Positions 43,892 through 54,400 of a DNA stretch of 64,000 bases are shown in pieces. This DNA comes from Cheilinus undulatus (taxonomy: Eukaryota > Chordata > Actinopteri > Labriformes > Labridae): positions 24,882,769 through 24,946,768 of the forward strand of contig NC_054872.1 in the NCBI RefSeq assembly GCF_018320785.1. Direction: 5' to 3'. Under the pieces are notes generated by a model. That model searched no databases. It was not told the origin of the DNA and saw nothing but the letters and a program-made list of their open reading frames with translations. Position 1 is the first letter of the stretch, and every line of letters starts with the position of its first letter. The translations under genes were made by a program, and so were the position numbers.

Positions 43892-44070
43892 TGGTCTCTG
43901 GGTGTGGTGGCTGCAGAGATGGCTACAGGAACACCTCTGTACCCTGGCATTATGGACTATGATGTGCTAAGCTACATTATAGAGACTCAGGGACAGCCCC
44001 CAGACTATGTGTTGGACCAGGGCATTTACACACCTTATTACCTCCGCCAGGGAGGTTATGTGATTGGGTG
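43892..44070 (+). pseudogene. orphan HIPK-like protein kinase fragment
   Basis: The codons read WSLGVVAAEMATGTPLYPG, then DYDVLSYIIETQGQPPDYVL and YTPYYLRQ. This matches kinase subdomains IX-X of the homeodomain-interacting protein kinase (HIPK/DYRK) group, where human HIPKs have WSLGCVxAELFLGWPLYPG and YISQTQGLP. No catalytic loop, DFG or other kinase exons were found nearby on either strand. It is most likely a stranded exon or gene fragment, since fish genomes carry many HIPK-like copies. The frame stays open for about 60 codons, so decay is recent or it is part of a larger unseen structure. Confidence 0.68.
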
Positions 44071-44079
44071 GGTTAATTT

Positions 44080-44705
44080 GTTTGTTTGTTTGTTTAATTG
44101 TTTGTTTGTTAGTCTGTTAGCAACATAACTGAAAAAGTCATGGATGGATTTTGATGAAATTTTCAGGAAATGTCAGAAATGGCATAAGGAAGAACTGATT
44201 AGATTTTGGGAGTGATCCAGATCACCATCTAGATCCAGGAATTTTTTTAACGATTCTGTACTATTGGGAGATAGGGCTAACAGCGGAGGTCTGCGCTGTT
44301 ACCACTATACATCAGGAGATGGCGAACATGAGTAACTTCAATCCCAGCAGCATTTTGTTGGTGCTGGAGAGAAAGACAGTGAATTGTAGCGAGAATACTC
44401 ACAATGCTGGGAGGAATAGAGGAATACTCACCCTCTGTCATGACTTTCAGTCGTCCAGTGAGACCATGGGTGCTTCCGCCATGACAGTCCACACGTAGCG
44501 AAGCCAGTGCTTTGCCTCACCATGTCTCCACCCCACCAGGGAGGGAGTAATCGGCAAATTAGATTTTGGGAGTGATCCGGATCCCTGTCTGGACCCAGGA
44601 ATGTGTTTTAAAGGATTCTTCATTATTGGGAGATAGGGCTAATGGCAGAGGTCTGAGCTCTCTGAGTGCTTTTCTAGTTTTTTCTGTAATGAAGGTGATA
44701 ATGGC
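44080..44705. repeat. dispersed fish repeat with an internal direct duplication
   Basis: After a (GTTT)n run the sequence gtcatggatggattttgatg, then gggagatagggctaa and cggaggtctgcgct, is a phrase set I know as a common fish interspersed repeat. The block attagattttgggagtgatc through ggtctg occurs twice, near 44196-44295 and 44560-44660. Foreign sequence of about 260 bp lies between the copies. Confidence 0.55.
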
Positions 44706-44942
44706 CCGACTCGGCCCGATTTTCCAGGAAATACTCCATTTCTCCCAGAAACTGTTGCAATTACAAATGTTTTTGGTATACACATTTATTTCCTTTATGT
44801 GCATTGGAACAACACAAAAAAAACAGAAGAAAAAAGCCAAAAATTACACAGTTTTACACAAAACTCAAAAATGGCCTGGACAAAATGATAGGCACCCTTT
44901 TAAAACTGTGGGTAAATTACTTTTTCAAGCATGTGATGCTCA

Positions 44943-45580
44943 TTTAAAGAGGACATATTTTGCCCTTTTAAGAAAGTTGATATTATTCTCAGGGGTCTCC
45001 AAAACATGCCTGGGAAGTTTATTGCTGAAAAAAAAAAACACTCCAGTATTGGATTTTTGCATGTCTAAAAACCCCTCTGTTTCAGCCCTTCTCAGAATGA
45101 GCCATTTCTGTGTCTGTGACTTTAAATGGTAATTAGCTGTCTGACTCCGCCCCATGACCACACCCCTCTCAGGAAATGGATGCAGGACTCCTGATGTTAC
45201 AGACACTTTTTTTTTTTTCCAAAGGTTAGACTGGGATTCAAACCACCAATTTACCAGACTGTAGTCAGCAGGGTAACCCACTGAGCTATCTAGCATCTCA
45301 GCTGGTTGATGAGAGAATCAGTAGAGGAGGGCGGAACTTTCCTCCAAGTGGGGGAGGGCCAACCAAACCTGGGGGTGGTTGCTTAGGCCCCTGGTGAGGT
45401 CACTAGATGTAAAATCCGAGAACAGCTTGTTTCAGCACACATTTTCTGAAAGGTGGAGAAAGAGAGGGGGAGGGGGAATGGATTTTTCTGGTACTTGAGG
45501 GGATTGTGGACAGGCCAGGGACACATATTTGCGTTAGAAAAGCCTGAAAAAGTGATTTTTGCATAATATGGCCCCTTTAA
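44943..45580. mobile_element. TTTAAA-flanked non-autonomous element inside the Tc1 element
   Basis: Left end TTTAAAGAGGACATATTTTG and the reverse complement of the right end, TTTAAAGGGGCCATATTATG, are terminal inverted repeats. CTCA precedes the left TTTAAA and follows the right one, and the uninterrupted Tc1 sequence would read through one TTTAAA, so the duplication may be TTAA or TTTAAA (piggyBac-like). No transposase is present. It contains the tRNA-like retrosequence. Confidence 0.65.
45207..45303 (-). mobile_element. tRNA-derived retrosequence (SINE-like) with A-tail
   Basis: On the minus strand an A-box-like TAGCTCAGTGGG (45277-45288) and a B-box-like GGTTTGAATCCC (45233-45244) are spaced as in a tRNA gene. 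An A12 tail follows (T12 at 45207-45218). The arms do not form a convincing full cloverleaf and the B box departs from GGTTCGANNCC, so this is a retroposed tRNA or tRNA-SINE, not a working tRNA gene. Confidence 0.6.
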
Positions 45581-46157
45581 ACTCACCTGTGGCAAGTAAC
45601 AGGTGCTGGCTATATAGAAATCACCCCTGAAGCCAGTCAGAATGTATAAAAGTTGACTCAACCTTTGTGTTGTGTGCCTGTGTGTGTGTCACACCAGTCA
45701 TGGAGAAGAGAAAGAAGAGCCGAGAATTGTCTGAGGACTTAAAAAGCAAAATTGTGGAAAAATGTGAACAATCTCGAGGTTTCAAGACCATCTCCAGAGA
45801 TCTTGAAATTCCTTTGTCCACTGTGCGTAATATAATCAAGAAGTTTATAACCCATGGAACTGGTGCTAATCCCCCTGGTCGTGGACAGAAGAGAAAACCT
45901 GAAAAAAGAATGCAACGCAAGATAGTTGGAATGATGGATAAACATCCCCAGTCAACTTCCACACAAATTCAGGCTGTCCTGCAGACTCAGGGTGCAAAAG
46001 TGTCAGCAGGACCATACGTCGTCATCTGAATGAGATAAGGAGAACCCCACTGCTGACAAAGAGACGTAAAACAGCCAGACTGGAGTTTGAAAAAATGTAC
46101 CTGAGTAAGCCTCAATCCTTCTGGAAGAAAATTTATGGACAGATGAGACTAAGGTAG

Positions 46158-46304
<147 letters not shown>

Positions 46305-46313
46305 TGAAATCAG

Positions 46314-46837
46314 ATTAGATTAGATTAGATTAGATTAGATTAGATTAGATTAGAAAACTTTATTGATCCCCAGCGGGGAAACTCATTTGTCATCAACACA
46401 TGCAAACAATATGGACAGTACATTTATAATACACAACAAGAAAATAAATAACACCAGAGAATGAATACATTTGATGCATAATTTACAGCTTGGGGTCGCA
46501 GTATTACTGAGAATGTTCATTAAAAAATCTGACTGCAGCAGGAACAAATGACTTTCTGAGCTGCTCAGTAGGACACTGAGGCATCACCAGCCAACCACTG
46601 AAAGAGCTCCTGAGTCCATTAAAAACACTGTGCAGAGGATGACCTCCAAAGATGAGGACTGTCTTTAGTTTGGTCCTCGTTCTCTTCTCAAAGGTAACCT
46701 CAAGAGAGTCCGGGGTAATGCCGATCACCAACCCAGCCTTTTTGATCAGCTGGAGACGGTGTTCCAAAAAGCACCAGGAAATGGTTGGAGACAAAGCGCT
46801 GGAGAGTTCTGAAGTGGCCAGCAATGAGTCCGGATGA
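46314..46837 (-). mobile_element. LINE 3' fragment with (ATTAG)n tail, inserted in the Tc1 element
   Basis: A plus-strand (GATTA)n run at 46314-46352 is followed by aaaactttattgatcccc, the reverse complement of a common fish LINE tail. The minus-strand frame from 46857 to 46504 reads GHPLHSVFNGLRSSFSGWL and then LRKSFVPAAVRFFNEH, the C-terminus of a fish LINE reverse transcriptase. Tc1 transposase sequence resumes beyond both ends. Confidence 0.78.
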
Positions 46838-47729
46838 GTATAAATCCCATTGAACACCTATGGAGAGATCTCAAAATTGCTGTTTCAATTAGCACCTTTC
46901 AAATCTGAGGGACCTGGAGCAGTTTGCAAAAGAAGAGTGGTCCAAAATTCCAGTTGAGAGGTGTAAGAAGCTTGTTGATGGTTACAGGAAGTGATTGGTT
47001 TTAGTGATTTTTCCCAAAGGTATGCAGACAAATATTAAGTTGAGGGTGCCAACAATTTTGTCTGGCCCATTTTTGGGTTTTGTCTGAAATTGTGTAAATT
47101 TTGGCTTTTTTCTTCTGCTTTTTTGTGTTGTTCTAATTCACATAAAGGAAATAAGCATGTGTATACCAAAAACGTTTGTAATCGAAACAAGTTCTGGGAG
47201 AAATGGTGTATTTTCTGGAAAAATTCCAGGGGTGACAATACTTTCGTCCATGACTGTATGTGTGACTGAACTTTTGATTTAGACCATTAATTTTTTTAAC
47301 CTCTTTCCTGGATTGTTTTTTATTTTTCAGCAGGGCTAATATTTGTGCCCATGACATCACCAGTCTTGATGGGGAATTATCCCTAAAGCTACAATGATTA
47401 TAAATGTTTATCTCAGTACAGTCTGTTGTTAGCTGATGCCACTGTCTTCACTAAAAGTTAACGGCCAGCTACATGATGTGTTTTTGTTTATTGTGAGGTA
47501 AATTTCCAAAATCTATCAGCCATAGTGGCCTTGATTGTTTAAAATTATAATAAAAAGGGACTTTTTTGTTATATAAATCAGAAACAGTAGATTTAATCCC
47601 CAACTTCTGTCCCTCTGCTCTGGCACAGAGCTGCTCTGATCAGAAGCATTTTTTAAAATTTGAGAGATAAATAGTGCTGAATGTCTGCACTCAGTTTTTC
47701 AGATTTGGGTTTTACCTGTACAGACTGCA

Positions 47730-48560
47730 TTTATAGTTAGAGGTGTAACCAGCATAAAACACCAGAGAGCTGTCTATGGGTGAAAAACAAGCAATTGTGA
47801 AGCTGACCATAGCCAGTACAACTGTTTGAAGTGTCCCAAAGAAGAAACCACTGGTGTACTCAGTAACAGATGTTGAACAGGTAGACCAAGGAAAACAGCT
47901 GCCGCTGACGATAGAAACATTGTGAGAGCCGTCGAGAAAGACCCTAAAACAACTGTTAGTTACATCACAACAGCCTCCGGAGGGCAAGAGTGAAGGTATC
48001 ACCATTTACTGTTCACAGAAGACCTCATGAACAAAAGTACAGAGGCTACACCAGAAGATGCAAACCACTCATTAGCAAGAAGAACAGGAAGGCCAGGCTG
48101 TAATTTGCCAAAAAGTACAGAGACTAGCCTAAAAAATTCTGGGACAAAATTTTATGGATTGATGAGACAAAGATGAACCCTTACCAAACTGATGGAGAGG
48201 CCGAAGTTTGTAGAAAGAAAGGATCTGCTCATGATCCCAAACATACAAGCTCATCTGTGAAACACAGTGGAGGTAATGTCATGGCTTGGGTAAACAAACA
48301 ACAACAGCAAGAGGCTGTGGAGAAAACCTGGAAAAGCATCACAAAAAAAAAATGTAAAAGTTTGGTGATGTCTGCGGGCCACTGGCTTGATGCAGGTTTT
48401 GCAAGCAAAGGATTCACAACTAATAAATATTTAGTCTCATTCACTTCAATCTGTTTTAAGTCTATCTTTTCCAATACTTTTGCTCACCTGATAATTTGGT
48501 ATTCCATTACAAATAAAGCTATCTCCTAAGTTGTGCATCAGATCCAGATGTAAACACCTG
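47730..48560 (+). mobile_element. decayed Tc1-type transposase relic
   Basis: Plus-strand frames in order: RPRKTAAADDRNIVRAVEKD with TTVSYIT, then ARRTGRPGCNLPKS, then YQTDGEAEVCRKKGSAHDPK and VKHSGGNVMAW. These are the DNA-binding and catalytic blocks of a fish Tc1 transposase, different from the other families here. Frameshifts are numerous and termini were not resolved. Confidence 0.75.
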
Positions 48561-48619
48561 GAAATAAAAGCTTAAATATTGCAAAATCCCTTCTATTTTT
48601 TTCCAGCTGTCACTGAGGT

Positions 48620-50640
48620 AAATTCCACCTGATCAATAAGTCAAACTGCTATACCTGACACAGTTGCCTGACAAGTTCACATTGTCATCATTATTAGCCC
48701 TCGTTGCCTGCCTCCTTCATATCAGCCCCTTTACCTGCCTGGTGACTTCACTATCAAATCCTCCTCTGATGGTCTGAAATGATTAAATGGCAGTTTTGAG
48801 GCACTGACCTATGTGCAGAGCCACTGACTTTTCAACTTCCCGTTAATAAAACAACATCTTATAAACAATAAGATATTCAAAACATTTTATTTCAGTATGA
48901 GACATTCTGCATAAGAATTTTAACTTCCGCAAAGCCAATTATTTTCTTTTAACCATGTAACTATTTTATCAATAAAAATTGAATGCAGAGCCTTTATTTA
49001 GGATAAATTATCTTGATCCTTTTTTTGATGATATTTCACCGATCCTGGCCTGCTGTAACTATATCATAGCAACTGTTTTCATCTGGTTTGGTGCTGAGAA
49101 AATTACCTGGTAGTCCTCTGACTGTGTTTAGGATTCGCTCAGTACTGAACTCGCTTTATCAGTGTTAAACAGGGAGCTGCGTTTAAACAAGTTACCATCT
49201 AGCAAGATATATGGCTCAACCAGGGGGTAAAATGTATTTAACAGGCGAATAATGAAGCATATTTATTTATTTCCCATTTAAACGTTTTAAAGCACAACAC
49301 GAGAGTCCGTGCACCCGCTGCTCCGAGTTCGCAGCAACTTTTGGACCAATCCAACTCCAGGGAGAGAAGGGGCTAGTGTTAATGGTATAACTATGAACTT
49401 AGACGGGGGATACGCCTAAATTGAAATATTATTTATCATTACCACATCGAATTTAGGATTAAAAATCAAGTCATATTAATATTTGGGGGGTGGGGCAATG
49501 TCTTACAAATGTCTGAGGTTAGGTGGATCACTGAAACCCCCCCACTTAGATTTAAGGGGTATGATGTTCCCGTAAACCTGGTTGTAACACTGGAATGAAG
49601 GAAATACCTCTAGTTGTGTTTCCTGTTGAGTCTGTATCCTCTTCTCTCTCCACTACATGCCAGGGACTTTTCCAAAGCACTCAACAGCCAAGAGACACCA
49701 AAATGAAGGAAAACAGATATCAGTGCAGAGTTTCCATTTCCCTTTCCACCCGTGATTGAATGTAAGATACTTGAACAGTTAGACTGGAAGATACTAGTAG
49801 AATCGGCTTTAAAGGATTTTTAGATTAGTTTATCTGATTATTTACACAACTTTTGTCTGGAATGTTTCGCTTGAATTTTTGTCACATTTTTTCGCTGGAA
49901 ACTGTTGGTCAATATTCTTATTTAGCTATTTGCAAAATGTTCCAAGAAAGTCATACTAATTGATGAGAACTAATTTTAATGTCTTGCTGGGAAATTTGTC
50001 CTGTAATTACCAGCAGTGGTTTTATTTAACTATTTAAAGTTTCATCAGAAATTCAGGTCTTAAGGTTTTGTACATTTTTGTTAGAATTATTTTTTGAAAT
50101 GCTGGGGATTTGTTTTTTAAATTCAATCAACTATTATGAACTTTCTTTTTTATTTTTTATTTTTATTTATTTATTTATTTATTTATTTTTTGGAAACAAA
50201 AAAAGTGGTAAATTTTGGCTTAATTTATTGTCTGGAGGCTAGGGGCACTGTTAGACATTAAAAAAAAATCTTTAGAGGGTTGTCTGGATTTATTTGAGGA
50301 AATTTATGGGTTTTTTTTACATAAAAGATTTCATATTACCAAATATGGGTTTTCTTTAGAAAGTTTTTGCTAAATTTGCCATCAGATATCTTTCTTTCAC
50401 TCGGTTAAGCAAATAACTTTTAATATTTAACTCAGTCAGACACTTTTAAACTATCACTAAAACACACAAGACCTCACAAAAGTGTTAAGTTTAGGCCTGT
50501 ACACTGGTTTTCAACTTCATCCATGCGCTATAAACACAGGCAATAGTTATCTTTGAAATCAAATAAATGTCAAATTATTTTCTCACACTCTGTCAAACTT
50601 TTAACCCCTTTAATGTTATTAACAAAGAATCAAAGTGACT
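48620..50640. other. intergenic DNA, no recognised gene
   Basis: AT-rich sequence between the last Tc1 relic and the 3' end of the OSBP-related gene. The only marked features are a short GC-richer patch at 49300-49400 with an inverted CCAAT-like box, and a (TTTA)n tract at 50150-50190. I see no exon I can support. Confidence 0.5.
50150..50190 (+). repeat. (TTTA)n low-complexity tract
   Basis: Imperfect ATTT/TTTA units over about 40 bases in intergenic DNA. Confidence 0.8.
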
Positions 50641-51415
50641 CCACAAAGCATCAGAGAATTTATTTGAGCTCTTGTTACTTAGGCTTGGATGTGCTTGGTC
50701 CCAAGGCCCAGGGTCCATGTACACAGTAGAACAATGGACAAATTAAAATCAAAATAGCTGAAAAACACAGTTGCTACTACTGTTAATGGTCGCACAGTCG
50801 TTCACCAAGTCTTAGCAAATAAAAAAAATCATTGTCATGAGACAAAAAAACGTAACTACAGGATTAGAAGATCAGTCATTTGGTCATGAGAATTCCTTAC
50901 AAAACATATTAAAAACAGATACCAGAGGTGCATAATGTGAAATAAATTACAAGTAAGGTATCAGGCAGGTGCAGACTAAATACTGGATGTTTGGATATGT
51001 ACATTTTATCATGGCATATGAAGGCTTGTTTATCTCAGAGGTAGAGAATGTCCATGATTACACAACAGCTAAAGTGACAAGTTGCTCATTACACTGTAGG
51101 CATGTACACCAGTTATGTTAAGGATTTCTTTCCCTTTATGCCATGTAGTTTTCCCTTTCTCAGTTTAAGAGGTGCAGTGTAATAAATCAAGTCAAAACAG
51201 GGGAAAATTTGCCAAAATGTAACATTCTGATAATATTTTTGCATAAACATGTTCAGGCAACTTATAGAAGCACTTGCTGTTAAGGCAATGACTTTTATGA
51301 ACTGCAATAAAGAAGACCAGCACTGAATGTGAATGATGAGACTGGGATACAGACATCTCCAGAAACAGTAGAGGCTGTGCAGGTCCAAATATGTGTGAGA
51401 TCTGCAGTTCAAGTG
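50640..51415 (-). other. probable 3' UTR of the OSBP-related gene
   Basis: This lies directly downstream (leftward) of the stop codon at 51416-51418. A minus-strand AATAAA hexamer (plus-strand tttatt) at 50659-50664 is the best poly(A) candidate. Open frames of about 75-99 codons on the minus strand here have no recognisable similarity and are read as UTR. Confidence 0.5.
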
Positions 51416-54400
51416 TCACCACAGTGTAGGAAAATCTATGTTGTTGAAGTTAGGGTCCTTCCTCAGCTCCCAGTATGTGTTGTTGCTCACCCAGTTATCA
51501 TCCTTTGACTTCCTATGGAGGTGGACACATGATAAAACAGTAATATAGGTTCTTACGCTGTCAAAGTGCAAATAAAACAAATAAGAACAAAGGTATTTGG
51601 AGCAAATGACAGTCTACGTGAGATACTAACAGATCTGGATATTAATGCTACCTGAAGAATTTAGGTTGATGTGCGCTGTTGCTCTCCTCCAGGATCCTCC
51701 GTCTGTCCCTCTGCAGCTGTTCGATTCTCTGTTTATGCTCCTCTGCAGCCTCCAAGTTGCCCTCCTCCAGTAATCTGCCAGCCAGACACATGTATGCTCA
51801 ATTTACAAACATAAGATTTAGCCTTTAGTTTAAATCAACTCACAAAGGATGAAAGCATACCAAGGTAAAATCCATACAATAAAGGACAATCTCAATCAAT
51901 GGAACACAAAATCTAATGCGATATACAGTCATGTGCAAACGTTTTTAGCATGTAGGGCGCTAAGGATTCTTCGCAGGGCCAAACATGCCACAACCCAGGG
52001 CTCCAGAGGGGGAGTGGTCAGAGTCAAGCAGCCAGGGTCAAGCTTGATGGCATCTCTTTTATCTAGGCCTTTTCACCCCTGGTAATATGCCTGGAGACCA
52101 CCGGTGGTTTTTGGCTTGTGGCAACCCTACTACCCACCCCGCTGGTACTCTAGACCATGCTTATTTGCTACATCCACCCCTTACTGTACCTTAAAGGGGC
52201 AGACATTATTAATTTTTTGTCAGATTATTTCCCTATGCCCTTGGTGATATGCAAGGACATCCAGAGCATGAACAGGGTTGTGTCAATCCTCCTTCCTGCT
52301 TGATGATGCCTTCAAGAAGACTTACTCGCCACATCTATGCCTTACCTCAGTCTCAATTTTTGGCCTTAACATGCCTATAAAGTTCTGCACAGTACAGTAC
52401 ATAATGGACTGTTCTGTTAACCAGCAGGGGTGCTATCTGCTTTGAATTGTCTTGTTCAAGATCGTCAGCTAAAGAAAAGGGGTGATACGGACACAGTGAA
52501 AGGGAGGATAAGTGTTTTGTTTCACAATAGGGGTGGAGAAGTTAGGTGAGCATATAACAAGAAAAAAAACCAGTGTACAAATAATGCAAAAAACTGATGA
52601 AATTACACAAATAACACAAGCAACATGAGCACTTGAAACAGCACTACATGGAGCAGTTGGAGGCACAAAAAACATAAAGACTCAGTTGAAAGGCAGAAGA
52701 GCTACAGAATTAACCAACCTAACAGCTTGTGCTGTCTCTTATGGATTTGAATGTCCAGCAAAAAATAAATAACATATTAGTCTCATTTAGTCTCCATGTC
52801 GAAAACTAAACTTACTTTCTGTCAAAGTTGTTGTCATCAGAGATCTATTTTTAGCTAGTCTTAGTCTCATCTTCTTCATCAGAAAAAGGTTTTAGTCATA
52901 GTTTTAGTCAACAACATTAATATTCCTTTTAGTGGCCTTTCTCTTACCGCTGGTCAACACGTAATCTGGTGTCTGTAGGTGGTAGCAGGTTTTTGAAGGA
53001 CTGGTCCAGCTCATTCAGTTCAATAGCATACTTGGTGAAACCAAAGTACTGCTCGTGGTCAACAGGCATTGCATCTAAATTGCATAGAAACACAATCTCA
53101 GACACTCCAATACTCATAAATCTTTTTACTTGCATTCATTTGAGAGAAAGCTGACATACTTGCCCTCCAGACACATGTGGCTGAAGGTGGATCACCACAG
53201 AAAACTGCTTCATGCCACTTCCCAAAGAGTCTTTTGACAACTTTTCCTTTATTATCTGTGATAGTTCCCTCCACTTCATTCACACTTGAATTCCAGTATT
53301 TCGCCTGTGGAAAAAAATGCACAACAAAAAAAGTTATACAAATGGACAGGGAAAAGATTGCTGTAATGCCATCTCATGGCCAGCAGATGTTGCTTGTGCA
53401 TAACCTACAGTGTGAGTTGCTGGGTTGTCTTGCTGAATTAGAAGTAAGGAAGCATAATTTCATCTGACATGCTTGAACCTGCCAACCTGCACAGCTTTAG
53501 GAGGTCATTTAACCCCTCTCTCTCTCTTTCTCTCTCTCTCTATCCCTCTCAGTGAAGGCTACCATACATCAAACACTGAACATGTTGAGGGGAACTTAAT
53601 AGCATGCAGGTTTGGCACCATCTGTGAAGAAGGGTTTTGGACTAAATGAGGGCCTGCATCATTAACCATAATTCCAAAAAGTGTGGAAAGGCAAACTTGT
53701 AAGAGTTTAAAGCAATAATCTCTCGCAGTACCATCACTAAAATGAATGACATTAACATCCCAGCAGGTGTTAAAAGTTTGGAAGACCCCCACGCGATAAC
53801 AAACTTTATTTTTTTCGATGTTTTTCCTTTGCTGCTGTTTAATAATCTCTATAATACAATGCTGATGAGTATGTAATTGCTAATAGGATAATCTCACAAA
53901 CAATTTTATACTTAAAACCTATTTTCTTTTCCATGTAAATTACACTGCTGTGTTGAGATAATTGTTTGTTTTTGTTCCATCTTTAAAAAAAACATTTTCC
54001 AGAAAAAAAAATTGAAATTGAAATTTTTCGGCAGTGGGTCCAAAGGCAAGATACAGTGGTGTGAAAAAGTATTTGCCCCCTTTCTGATTCCTGAGTGTTT
54101 TGCATATTTATCACACTTAAATGTTTCAGATCATCAAACCAATTTTTTATATTTCACAAAGACAACCCAAGTAAATAGAAAATGCAATGTTTGAATGATT
54201 ATCTAATTTTTTAAGGGGGGAAAAAATCCAAACCTCTCTGACCCTGTTCATGTTGGTGACTCTAAAATTGGCCGTAGGTGTGAATGTAAGCGTGCCTGGC
54301 TGTCTGTCTCTATATGTTAGCCCTGTGATTGACTGGCAACCAGTCCAGGGTGTACCCCGCCTCTCGCCCAATGACGGCGGGGATAGGCTCCTGCCCCCCC

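Noticed and set aside
43892..44070. A live kinase gene
   Set aside because: Only one subdomain pair is present. No catalytic loop, DFG, start codon context or flanking kinase exons could be found on either strand.
44566..45132. 188-codon plus-strand open frame
   Set aside because: It runs across a dispersed repeat, the left arm of a Tc1 element and part of the TTTAAA element, with no protein similarity I recognise. It is chance openness.
45207..45303. A functional tRNA gene
   Set aside because: The B box deviates, the arms do not pair as a full cloverleaf, and an A-tail follows, so it is a retrosequence.
51915..52440. Another complete Tc1 element starting at ATACAGTCATGTGCAAACG
   Set aside because: The start resembles a Tc1 terminus but I could not find a matching inverted end or transposase words, so it is not listed as a feature.
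53155..53166. A GC-AG intron donor (GGG|GCAAGT) in the ORP gene
   Set aside because: Using GTATGT at 53159 gives WRAN followed by AMP, which matches ORP proteins and keeps phase, so a normal GT donor explains the junction.
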